Positions 7,900 through 15,818 of a stretch of 34,002 nt of DNA are shown in pieces (the stretch's first letter is position 1; every line of letters starts with the position of its first letter). The DNA lies in the NCBI GenBank assembly GCA_041583135.1, contig JBFHGJ010000061.1, positions 1 through 34,002 on the forward strand. Direction: 5' to 3'. This DNA comes from JABSOG01 sp041583135. Its GTDB lineage: Bacteria; Pseudomonadota; Gammaproteobacteria; Enterobacterales; Alteromonadaceae. A program made the translations under genes and the position numbers. A model generated the notes under the pieces. That model saw nothing but the letters and a program-made list of their open reading frames with translations, was not told the DNA's origin and did no database searches.

Positions 7900-10077
7900 A
7901 TGACGTTAATTGAACAATTGGCCGCCCTTGTCGGCATTGCGCCCGGCTACACCGATGCCAGCGGCGTTGAGGTAACCACCAGCGATGAGTCTCGCGATGG
8001 CCTGCTGCGCGCAATGGGTTATCCGCTAGATGACCAAGCCATGTTACAACAAGCCATTGACGAATTAACCATGGGACCTTGGTTGCAAGTGCTTGAGCCG
8101 GTGGCCATTATTCACGCCGAACAAAGCGAATACTTTATTCACCTTACCGCCAGTGAAGCGCTAAACAACGTGCGCCTGTACTTGAATATTCACTGCGAAG
8201 ACGGCAGCGAGATCAAACACTCAATGCGCCTTAACGACCTTGAAGTGGTTGACTCAAAAAGCATCGATGGCAGCCGCTACAACCGCTACCGCTTGCCGAT
8301 TGACCGCCTCAGCGAAGGCTACCACGACCTGGTATTAGAGCTTGGCAACCAAAGTTACAACTGCCGCTTAATCGTGGCGCCTAAAACCTGCTATAGCCCG
8401 GCAGAAGCCGCCGACTTTAAAATGTGGGGCCTTGCCGCCCAGCTATACTCGTTGAAAAAACCTCAAGGCTGGGGCATTGGCGACTATGGCGACTTGAACA
8501 ACTTAGTCAGCCACGCCGCAAAGCAAGGCGCCTCGTTGATTGGATTAAACCCATTGCACCCGCTTTACCCCGGCAATCCGGCCCATCGCAGCCCGTATTC
8601 GCCTACTAGCCGCTGCTTTTTGAACACCCTTTATATTGATGTCACCGAGGTGCCAAACTTCAAAGACTGCAAGCCGGTGAAAACCTTGGTAAACAGCCAC
8701 GAGTTTCAGCAAAAGCTGGCAGATTTAGACAGCTCAGAGTATATCGATTACGCCCAAAGTGCCGCCGCCAAGTACGAAGTATTAGAGCTGCTGTATGCCC
8801 ACTTTAACCGCAACCACATCAGCAAAGAAACCGAGCTGGCTGCGAAGTTTGAAGCGTTTAAACAGGAAATGGGCGACTCGCTCTACCTCTTTGCCACCTT
8901 TGATGCGCTATATGAGCATTTTCGTAAGAAAGACTTTAACGCCTTTGGCTGGATGGACTGGCCAGAGCGTTACCAAGATCCGCAAAGCGAGTATGTGAAG
9001 AAGTTTCAAAGCCGCAATCGCCGCCGTATCGACTACTTTATGTATCTGCAATGGCTGGCCGACAGACAAATGGCCAAAGCGGCGAAAAACGCCAAAGATC
9101 AAGGCATGGCCCTTGGCTTGTATTTAGACTTGGCCGTTGGCTGTGATGGTGGCGGCGCCGAAGTTTGGGCCGACAAACACGCCTTTGTTGCCGGTGTTGG
9201 CGTTGGCGCGCCACCTGATCCGCTCAACGTGATGGGACAAAACTGGGGGCTGACGCCAATCAACCCGGTTGCGCTACGCGAGCAGGCTTATCAGCCGTTG
9301 ATCAGCGCATTGCGCTCAAACATGCGCCATGCGGGCGCTTTGCGTATCGACCATGTATTTGGCTTGATGCGACAATACTGGGTAGCGCCGGGTTTAAGCG
9401 CCACTCAAGGTGCTTATATCAGCTTCCCGCTGGATGATATTTTGCGAGTTATCGCCCTTGAATCACGCCGCGCCCAGTGCGTAGTTGTGGGTGAAGACCT
9501 AGGCACCACGCCCGACGGGTTCGGCGATTTGATGGCTGCCGCCGGTCTGTTGTCATACAAAGTATTGTATTTTGAGCGTTGGGAATCTGGCTTGTTCCAG
9601 CGCCCCGAAATGTATCCTGAACAATCGATGGTGACTGTCTCAACCCACGATATGCCGACGCTGCCGGGATGGTGGACCGAAAGGGATTTGGAATGGCGTG
9701 AAAAGCTCGGCCTATACCCTCAGCCGCAAATGGCCGAACAAGAGCGCCACAGCCGCGAGCAAAGCCGCCATATGCTGATTGATGCCTTGGTTGATGCCGA
9801 TGTATTGGCCCATGACAGCAAGCCGCAAACCAATCCACCCGAGGCGAATTTGGATTTGACCATTGGCGTACAACGCTTTTTGGCGCGCTCTGGCGGACGC
9901 ATTCAAATGATCCCGCTCGAAGATGCGCTAAGCATTCACGAACAGGTCAATATTCCCGGCACGGTCGATGAGCATCCAAACTGGTTGCAGCGCTTGCCCT
10001 ATACTGTAGATGAATGCTGGCAACAAGAATCGTTGGAAAAAATGGCGCAAGCCATGCGTGAAGAACGACCAAAGTAA
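7900..10077 (+). CDS. malQ: 4-alpha-glucanotransferase (amylomaltase)
   Basis: The 725-residue protein belongs to GH77 and disproportionates maltodextrins by moving alpha-1,4-glucan segments. It has the long N-terminal extension of the E. coli MalQ type, followed by the SPYSPTSRCFLN region. Catalytic positions are D484 in GALRIDHVFGLMRQYW, E532 in VVGEDLGTTPDGF and D584 in STHDMPTLPGWW. It is the last gene of the glgP-glgB-glgX-malQ operon, five bases after glgX. Its presence joins glycogen breakdown with use of imported maltodextrins: it makes longer chains for the phosphorylase and releases glucose. Confidence 0.96.
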   Translation: MTLIEQLAALVGIAPGYTDASGVEVTTSDESRDGLLRAMGYPLDDQAMLQQAIDELTMGPWLQVLEPVAIIHAEQSEYFIHLTASEALNNVRLYLNIHCEDGSEIKHSMRLNDLEVVDSKSIDGSRYNRYRLPIDRLSEGYHDLVLELGNQSYNCRLIVAPKTCYSPAEAADFKMWGLAAQLYSLKKPQGWGIGDYGDLNNLVSHAAKQGASLIGLNPLHPLYPGNPAHRSPYSPTSRCFLNTLYIDVTEVPNFKDCKPVKTLVNSHEFQQKLADLDSSEYIDYAQSAAAKYEVLELLYAHFNRNHISKETELAAKFEAFKQEMGDSLYLFATFDALYEHFRKKDFNAFGWMDWPERYQDPQSEYVKKFQSRNRRRIDYFMYLQWLADRQMAKAAKNAKDQGMALGLYLDLAVGCDGGGAEVWADKHAFVAGVGVGAPPDPLNVMGQNWGLTPINPVALREQAYQPLISALRSNMRHAGALRIDHVFGLMRQYWVAPGLSATQGAYISFPLDDILRVIALESRRAQCVVVGEDLGTTPDGFGDLMAAAGLLSYKVLYFERWESGLFQRPEMYPEQSMVTVSTHDMPTLPGWWTERDLEWREKLGLYPQPQMAEQERHSREQSRHMLIDALVDADVLAHDSKPQTNPPEANLDLTIGVQRFLARSGGRIQMIPLEDALSIHEQVNIPGTVDEHPNWLQRLPYTVDECWQQESLEKMAQAMREERPK

Positions 10078-10109
10078 TAACGCCATTTTCGCACAACACA
10101 TAAATTACC

Positions 10110-10196
10110 GTAGTTAGGGCATTTATACCCGCATACAACCGAAACAACCTAATATGATTGGAATAAGCACTCTGCGAGCATAAATGCTCTGACTAC
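10110..10196. repeat. GTAG-type REP pair (family A, copy 1)
   Basis: Two 23-base units face each other. The left one (10110-10132) starts with GTAG and continues into the palindrome GGGCATTTATACCC. The right one (10174-10196) is the reverse complement of a unit with GTAG and GAGCATTTATGCTC. Arm bases change together (GGG/CCC against GAG/CTC), so the fold is conserved and not just the sequence. A GTAG tetranucleotide plus an imperfect palindrome, in an inverted pair, is the hallmark of REP elements mobilised by RAYT (Y1 tyrosine) transposases. It fills the gap between malQ and the amylase gene and may also end or trim the malQ transcript. Confidence 0.8.
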
Positions 10197-10240
10197 AACA
10201 AGCGAGCCATGAAGTCGCCGGGACAATTTGGAGCAACACC

Positions 10241-11953
10241 ATGATAAAAACCATCAGCGCCGCCACATTGGCGCTTTTATTGGCAGGCAGCGCGCTAGGC
10301 AAAGGCGCCAACCAAACCCCGGCCAACAACTATCTCGACAGACCCGTTGAAGACGAGGTGTTTTACTTCGTCTTACCCGATAGATTCTACAATGGCGATA
10401 GCAGCAACGATAACGGCTCAAAAACCCTTAAACTCTCCCAAGGCGGCTACGACAAAAGCCGCAAATCCTGGTATCACGGCGGCGATATTAAGGGCCTAAC
10501 CAGCAAGCTCGACTATCTGCAACAAATGGGCATTAGCGCCATTTGGCTCACACCGATATTACGCAACCAAGCGGTTCAGGGCGAAAACACCGGCTATCAC
10601 GGCTACTGGGTGCTCGATTTTACCGAAATAGACCCACACCTTGGCTCTAATGCCGACCTGAAACACTTTATCGATGCCGCCCACGCCAAAGGTATGAAAG
10701 TATTTTTCGATATCATCACCAACCATACTGCCGACGTAATAAAACTGGCCGAATGCCACGGTAAAGACGGCGCAGGCTGGTCATCGACCGCCAACCCCTG
10801 CCCTTATCGCTCATTGGCCGAAGTAAAAGCCGGTAAGGGCTATACTACCGTCGTGCCAAAAGGCTTGGAGCTGGTCAAATCACCGGCGTGGCTTAACGAC
10901 CCAAGGTATTACCACAACCAAGGCGACAGCACCTTCGAAGGTGAAAACTCATTGTATGGCGACTTTTTTGGTCTCGACGACATCGATACCGACAACCCTA
11001 TCGTGGTACAAGGCATGATTGAGATCTTCCGCGATATCGTCAGCGAATTTAAGCCCGATGGCTTTCGTGTCGATACAGTTAAACACGTCAATATGGAATT
11101 TTGGCAGGCGTTTTCACCGGCAGTGATCAATCACGCCAAACAGATCGGCATTCCCAACTTCATCATGTTTGGCGAAGTTTACAGCGGCGATGCCGACGTG
11201 TTGAGCAGCTATACCACAACCGGCAAATTGCCCTCAGTGCTTGATTTTGGCTTTCAAGGCGCGGTTTATGACGCTATCGTCGCCAATAAAGGCGCCAACT
11301 ACCTAAAAGCGCTGTTCGACAACGACTACAAATACAACGATGAAGATTCCAACGTCAATCAGCTGCTGAATTTTGTCGGCAACCACGACATGGGCCGCAT
11401 CGGCTACTTTTTAAATAAGCCAGAGTTTAGCTATAGCGCCGCAGAACGCTTCAAACGCAGCCGCCTCGCTCACGCCTTAATGTTTTTCGCACGGGGCGTG
11501 CCGGTGATTTATTACGGTGATGAACAAGGCTTTGTTGGTGATGGCGGTGATCACGACTCAAGACAAGATATGATGCCCTCCAAGGTGGCCAGCTACAACG
11601 ACGACAAGCTGATGGGTACTAGCAAAACCACGGCAGACGACAACTTTGATACCAACCACCCGTTGTATCAACAGTTCAAAAGCTTTGCCGAGATATACCA
11701 AAATCACCAAGCCCTACGCCACGGCGTTCATAAAACCATTTATGCCGACAGCAAACCCGGCATTTACGCTTTTAGCAGAACCCTGCCACAAAGCAACGAA
11801 CGCTTCTATATCGCGTTTAACACCTCCGATAGCAGTGCAACCGTCAAATTACCGGCCAAAGGGCTAAAGGTGATATACAGCGGCAAAGGCTCAAGCCTAA
11901 AAGGCAAAACCGCCACCGTCGCGCCATTGGATTTTGTGATTTATCGTGGGTAA
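10241..11953 (+). CDS. Secreted alpha-amylase family protein (GH13)
   Basis: The 570-residue protein begins with a Sec signal peptide (MIKTISAATLALLLAGSALG, cleavage near residue 20) without a lipobox cysteine, so a periplasmic or exported enzyme is likely. The GH13 barrel is complete: nucleophile D278 in GFRVDTVKHVNM, acid E312 in FGEVYSGD and D383 in VGNHDMGRIG, with the DIITNHTAD motif earlier. GGAG seven bases before the ATG supports the start. It is codirectional with the glg operon but separated by 163 bases and a REP pair, so independent transcription is possible. Hydrolysis of alpha-1,4-glucans is expected. The exact GH13 subfamily and product profile cannot be read from the sequence by eye. 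Confidence 0.92.
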   Translation: MIKTISAATLALLLAGSALGKGANQTPANNYLDRPVEDEVFYFVLPDRFYNGDSSNDNGSKTLKLSQGGYDKSRKSWYHGGDIKGLTSKLDYLQQMGISAIWLTPILRNQAVQGENTGYHGYWVLDFTEIDPHLGSNADLKHFIDAAHAKGMKVFFDIITNHTADVIKLAECHGKDGAGWSSTANPCPYRSLAEVKAGKGYTTVVPKGLELVKSPAWLNDPRYYHNQGDSTFEGENSLYGDFFGLDDIDTDNPIVVQGMIEIFRDIVSEFKPDGFRVDTVKHVNMEFWQAFSPAVINHAKQIGIPNFIMFGEVYSGDADVLSSYTTTGKLPSVLDFGFQGAVYDAIVANKGANYLKALFDNDYKYNDEDSNVNQLLNFVGNHDMGRIGYFLNKPEFSYSAAERFKRSRLAHALMFFARGVPVIYYGDEQGFVGDGGDHDSRQDMMPSKVASYNDDKLMGTSKTTADDNFDTNHPLYQQFKSFAEIYQNHQALRHGVHKTIYADSKPGIYAFSRTLPQSNERFYIAFNTSDSSATVKLPAKGLKVIYSGKGSSLKGKTATVAPLDFVIYRG

Positions 11954-12225
11954 AAGAGATTGGTGCGCACGGCACACCCTACAACCTTTCATTATCAAAA
12001 TGTAGGGTGTGCTGCGCGCACCGCCGCCATGGATGGCGGAGGATCCACATGGACGTCCAACGCCACCCAAACCTACACCGACCACCAAAGCGCAATTAAT
12101 GCGATTCATGCGCACCGCCATCATGGGTGATGAGATGATCAACATGGACGTCCAACGCCACCGAACCAACACCGACCACCAAAACGCAATTAATGCGGCT
12201 CCTGCGCACCAATCACAAAACAGCA
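11954..12225. repeat. REP-like repeat cluster B, left of the LRR-Roc-COR-TIR gene
   Basis: The gap between the convergent amylase and LRR-TIR genes is repeat sequence. Units at 11962-11982 (inverted) and 12002-12022 (GTAGGGTGTGCTGCGCGCAC, then C) form an inverted pair beginning with GTAG. A hairpin CCGCCATGGATGGCGG (12024-12039) follows, then a tail that includes ACATGGACGTCCAACGCCAC and CGCAATTAATGCG. A second partial copy of hairpin and tail runs from 12118 to 12205. The same series recurs at 15663-15816. Open frames here (for example 12009-12251 +) are products of the repeat and I do not call them genes. Confidence 0.8.
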
Positions 12226-15200
12226 TCAATCCAACAAAGGTATACCTTTAAGGCCATATGCCAATAGCTCATCAATATTTTGTGGGGATAAGGTATCGCT
12301 GATGGTGGCCAATATCTCAGACACATTTAAATAGAACTGCTGAATGCGCTCAAATTCTTGATATTTGGTTGTGCCTAAAATCGTCGCGCCATGTGCGTCA
12401 ATCACTGCTTTAATGTCATCAAACTCGGTTTTCCAATACACCGCATATTCGAGACTATCTCTTAACTTAAATATCTTGGCATCCGCCATCACAAACACCC
12501 GAATTTTTTCGCGAAACTCGCTGGCCTCTTGTTTGCTGTTGCGCCAAATTTCATAAAGCTCAAACATACAGTTAGGCGACTTTAAATAGGCATCGCTGAG
12601 TATCACAATAATGCGGCTGGCACGGCCAATACGGCGCATAAACTCGCTGATACAGTCGCCCAATGTTAGAGCATTGATATCACGCCTTAACTTCACAACC
12701 ACTTTCTGCTCTTGAGCCAACTGACAAAATTCATCGACGGTCTTGGTGCTGCTCTCTTGCCAGCTATAAGAAATAAACACCTCGGGGAGTGTTACAAGGG
12801 GTTCTTGGCTGAAACTAAGGTGGTCTGCGTGATGCTCTGCAATTGCTTCACAAGGCTTTTCTACCAGCTTTACCGACCAATGACGCTGTTCGTGTTCAAT
12901 TAACCCTTTTAGCGACTCAATCAGCCCATTGGCATCGCCACCACGGGCGCTAAAAATAAAGTTGCCGTTAAAGTCATCCTGCATTTTACGCTCAAAATGC
13001 AGCCAGCTTTTATGCTTGGTTTCAAACGCGAGCAAGCCATTGTGCCAGTATACCGCGCCAGATTGGGCTTCTTTTCCAACAAGGGCTAATACACGGTTAA
13101 ACAGCGCCGTATGCAGCATATCAACAGCATATTCTAATTTTTCTGTCTCTTGATTTTTAAGGCAATGCCAGTTTCTTTCAAGCGCCTCGCTAACTGCAAT
13201 ATCCTCAATCGGCGGTAGCAATTCTGGCACAACGTAAATTTTTCTCTTTCGCGGACCATAGCTAAAACAAACGCCACAGCTTTCCATCATTTGCAAAAAC
13301 AGTTGCTGTTCTTTATTGCTATAATCGTCATTCCACAACCAGTAGCCCAACTCTTTGGCGTAAAATTTCCCTTTATTTTCTTTGATTTGGCTCAGCGCCT
13401 TATCGCGATGAAACACCCCATAAATGGCATTGAGCGCCCAGCTTTGGTCGAGCAATATCCGATTGTTAAATAAGCCTTTTCTATAAAATACCGTACCTGT
13501 GTGATATAACAGGTGAAGCAGTGTGTCTACTTCGTTTTTATCTTTCAGCAGCAGCTTTTGCGCAACCGGTTTGCCTTGTGGGTCACAGGCTTTGGTGCAA
13601 AGTTCCATAAAGTCCTCATAACTGAGCAGTTGGTTTTGCCTCTCTCGCTCAGGCTTAAGTGAGTCGGCCGATATCAATTGCTCTAGATGCGTTTTTACCC
13701 GGTGCCAAGATTTGGCCACAACCGGCTGTGGGTTTTGCTCTTTTTGATAACCGATGGCCTGAAAAAGCGCGGCATTTAACTCAGCCAAGCCCCATTCGGT
13801 TACAGCGCTCGTGGTGATTATTTTGCAAAAGTGCAATTCATCTAGCAGGCTTTGCTCTAGGGGTAACGTATTGCCAGAGCCGAGTTGGTCACATTGACTT
13901 TGCGCGATAATCACGGTAATAGGCCCGCTATTGCGGCGATTATGCTGCTTAATTTGCTCAACCCAATAAGACAGCGGCTGGTTACGAAAGTGCATGCCAC
14001 CAACCTCATGGGTTTGTTGGTTTTCCCGCTCAGGGTGCCATACCAATAAAAACACACATTGCTGCGCGCTAAAAAACAAACTGTGGGTGCCGTGGTAAAT
14101 CTCCTGCCCACCAAAATCCCAAATATTCAGCTTCGCTTTATCATCAGCATTTAGTGTAAACGCCGCTTGCCTCACCAATACCCCATGGGTTGAGGGAATA
14201 CTATCGTCAAAGTCCTCACCACACAGCCGACGACACAGCTGAGTTTTACCGATTTGGCCATTACCCAACACCATAAGCTTAATATCATTAACAGGCATAG
14301 CGCCTTGCTTAAGCGAAGCAAAATAAGCGCGCACCCGGGAAAGACAGTTATCATCAAAGTCAGTGGATAAAATACCGCTGGGAATATTGGCTATTTTGCT
14401 GTTATAACAATACAGCGCTTCAAGTGATGCTTGCTGAATCAAGGCTTCTGGCAGTTGGCTTAAATTTAGACCAGACACGTCAAGTGACTTTAATGCTGTC
14501 AATCCTGCTATTACTGCTAACGATGAAACTTTTGTATATGAGCAGCTAAGCTCTTGTAATAGCTTTAACGATTCTAGCGGCTCAAGCGAAGTCACTTGAG
14601 TACCTGAACAATTAAGTGTGTGTAATTGCTCTAACCCTTTTAGTGGCTCAAGCGAAGTCACTTGAGTTCCTGAGCAATAAAGCGCTTGTAATTGCTTTAA
14701 CGCTTCTAGTGGCTCAAGCGAAGTCACTTGAGTCCGTGAGCAATAAAGCGCTTGTAATTGCGCTAACGCTTTTAGCGGCTCAAGCGAAGTTACTTGAGTC
14801 TCAGAGCAATCAAGAACTTGTAATTTAAAATGATTTTTAATGGTTTTTAAGCAAGAGACCTGAGTATCTGAAAAATCCAAAAACCGCAACTCAGTTAAAT
14901 CAGCAATAAGAGATAAATTATCGATATTTGTACGAATTAAATACAAACCCTTTAGCTTTTTAAGGGCAGTTAAAAACTGCCAATCGACAAGTTCATAGTG
15001 TTCTATATATAAAAATGCTAATTGAGGTAAAGCCGCGATTAAGTTGGTATTTTGAATTTGATGGTACTCATAACCATGTGGTCTTATCGCCAAAACCTTT
15101 AATGCTTTAAGCTCCACTATTTCTGGCGGTAACACCTTAAGATTTAACCCCCTTAAATCCAGCTTAGGCCAAGCCTTCACTTTGGCTTGTTCAATACGTT

Positions 15201-15360
15201 TTTGTGCTTCTTGATAGGCTTTATCTGGGTCTTCAATTTGAACAGAAAACCCCATGTAAGAATCAAACTCTTCAAACCGCGGATATTCTAGTTTGGTTGC
15301 CCAGCGTAGATATTCCGGGCTGTCGGGGCTTGGGATGGTATGGTGGTTTGACTTCGGCAT
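12226..15360 (-). CDS. LRR-Roc-COR-TIR multidomain protein (bacterial Roco GTPase with C-terminal TIR)
   Basis: This 1044-residue protein has no signal peptide or membrane segment. Leucine-rich repeats cover about 65-335, and about 180-270 consists of near-identical 22-residue units (LQALYCSGTQVTSLEPLK). A Ras-like Roc GTPase follows, with P-loop GNGQIGKT (366-373), WDFGGQE (414-420) and a SQCD G4-like motif (488-491). A COR-like region spans about 550-830. A TIR domain starts at about 859 with VFISYSW. Its SPNCMFEL motif places E934 at the usual catalytic glutamate of NAD-cleaving TIRs. The inferred role is a GTP-regulated sensor with a TIR effector, perhaps in phage defence, by analogy with other bacterial TIR and LRR proteins. 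The ligand is unknown. It stands alone, is more AT-rich than its neighbours, and is flanked by repeats. No clear ribosome-binding site precedes the ATG. The domain calls are strong and the function is inferred. Confidence 0.88.
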   Translation of the reverse strand: MPKSNHHTIPSPDSPEYLRWATKLEYPRFEEFDSYMGFSVQIEDPDKAYQEAQKRIEQAKVKAWPKLDLRGLNLKVLPPEIVELKALKVLAIRPHGYEYHQIQNTNLIAALPQLAFLYIEHYELVDWQFLTALKKLKGLYLIRTNIDNLSLIADLTELRFLDFSDTQVSCLKTIKNHFKLQVLDCSETQVTSLEPLKALAQLQALYCSRTQVTSLEPLEALKQLQALYCSGTQVTSLEPLKGLEQLHTLNCSGTQVTSLEPLESLKLLQELSCSYTKVSSLAVIAGLTALKSLDVSGLNLSQLPEALIQQASLEALYCYNSKIANIPSGILSTDFDDNCLSRVRAYFASLKQGAMPVNDIKLMVLGNGQIGKTQLCRRLCGEDFDDSIPSTHGVLVRQAAFTLNADDKAKLNIWDFGGQEIYHGTHSLFFSAQQCVFLLVWHPERENQQTHEVGGMHFRNQPLSYWVEQIKQHNRRNSGPITVIIAQSQCDQLGSGNTLPLEQSLLDELHFCKIITTSAVTEWGLAELNAALFQAIGYQKEQNPQPVVAKSWHRVKTHLEQLISADSLKPERERQNQLLSYEDFMELCTKACDPQGKPVAQKLLLKDKNEVDTLLHLLYHTGTVFYRKGLFNNRILLDQSWALNAIYGVFHRDKALSQIKENKGKFYAKELGYWLWNDDYSNKEQQLFLQMMESCGVCFSYGPRKRKIYVVPELLPPIEDIAVSEALERNWHCLKNQETEKLEYAVDMLHTALFNRVLALVGKEAQSGAVYWHNGLLAFETKHKSWLHFERKMQDDFNGNFIFSARGGDANGLIESLKGLIEHEQRHWSVKLVEKPCEAIAEHHADHLSFSQEPLVTLPEVFISYSWQESSTKTVDEFCQLAQEQKVVVKLRRDINALTLGDCISEFMRRIGRASRIIVILSDAYLKSPNCMFELYEIWRNSKQEASEFREKIRVFVMADAKIFKLRDSLEYAVYWKTEFDDIKAVIDAHGATILGTTKYQEFERIQQFYLNVSEILATISDTLSPQNIDELLAYGLKGIPLLD
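14581..14844 (-). repeat. 66-bp tandem repeats encoding 22-residue LRRs
   Basis: Four consecutive 66-base units start at 14581, 14647, 14713 and 14779. Each opens on the plus strand with CTCAAGCGAAGTCACTTGAG (the fourth has one change), itself an imperfect inverted repeat. Units two and three are almost identical over their whole length, while the fourth decays after about 35 bases. Near identity at DNA level implies recent duplication or gene conversion inside the LRR sensor. Confidence 0.9.
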
Positions 15361-15565
15361 ATAAAGGCTTTGTTTTTAATTTTGTGCTTTGTAAAGGTAA
15401 AGCAAAGCGTTTAAAAAGCCAAATGGTTTGTCTCGGTATAGCGGAATTTGAATGGTGGGGTTTGGTGGGTTATTGGTGTTACGTATTTATCTGTCGGTGC
15501 ACCCACGCACCATTAACCCGTATCAATTTGTGCGCGATGACATTAGGTCGAGGCTAAATCCCCCT
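15361..15565. other. Upstream region of the LRR-Roc-COR-TIR gene
   Basis: This AT-rich stretch directly before the LRR-TIR start contains no convincing gene. A TATACC hexamer on the minus strand (plus 15436-15441) could be a -10 box, but no good -35 box accompanies it. I see no operator or terminator here. Confidence 0.4.
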
Positions 15566-15619
15566 GTAGCTAGGACATTTATGTCCGCAGATTGATGCGG
15601 GCACAAGTGCCCTAACTAC
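15566..15619. repeat. GTAG-type REP pair (family A, copy 2)
   Basis: The left unit (15566-15588) begins GTAG and contains GGACATTTATGTCC. The right unit (15597-15619) is inverted, with stem GGGCACAAGTGCCC and terminal CTAC. Both match the 23-base units at 10110-10196, with arm changes that keep base pairing. Only eight bases separate the two units here, against 41 in the first copy. Confidence 0.8.
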
Positions 15620-15636
15620 CGAGATTTATGGTCGTT

Positions 15637-15816
15637 CGGTGACGTTGGACGCCCATGGCGGCGGTGCGCACGGCACACCATACAACCGCATATTATCAAA
15701 CCGTAGGGTGTGCTGTGCGCACCGCCATCATGGATGATGGAGGATCAACATGGACGTTCGGCACCACCGAACCTACACAGGCCACCAAAAGGCAATTAAT
15801 GCGGTTCACGCGCACC
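15637..15816. repeat. REP-like repeat cluster B, right of the LRR-Roc-COR-TIR gene
   Basis: Units at 15663-15683 (inverted) and 15703-15723 (GTAGGGTGTGCTGTGCGCAC, then C) match those at 11962-12022. The following hairpin is CCATCATGGATGATGG (15725-15740), a compensated variant of the left copy. The tail with ACATGGACGTTCGGCACCAC and GGCAATTAATGCG ends at about 15815, just before the stop codon of the GH13 lipoprotein. Upstream of the pair, 15640-15662 holds an inverted piece of the same tail (GTTGGACGCCCATGG). Confidence 0.8.
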
Positions 15817-15818
15817 TA

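Noticed and set aside
12009..12251. 80-residue open frame (+) in the repeat cluster
   Set aside because: It is made of repeat cluster B sequence, has no ribosome-binding site, and the equivalent copy at 15723-15816 does not keep the frame.
14581..14844. Possible CRISPR-like array
   Set aside because: Repeats are 66 bases without unique spacers and encode 22-residue LRRs in frame.
15480..15485. TACGTA upstream of the LRR-TIR gene as an operator
   Set aside because: Arms do not match either operator form, so chance occurrence is likely.
15204..15557. 117-residue open frame (+) over the start of the LRR-TIR gene
   Set aside because: Mostly antisense to the LRR-TIR N-terminus; composition looks random.
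11954..15818. Insertion sequence or composite transposon around the LRR-TIR gene
   Set aside because: No transposase or integrase frame, and the flanking elements are REP-like repeats, not IS ends; kept only as a recombination hypothesis.
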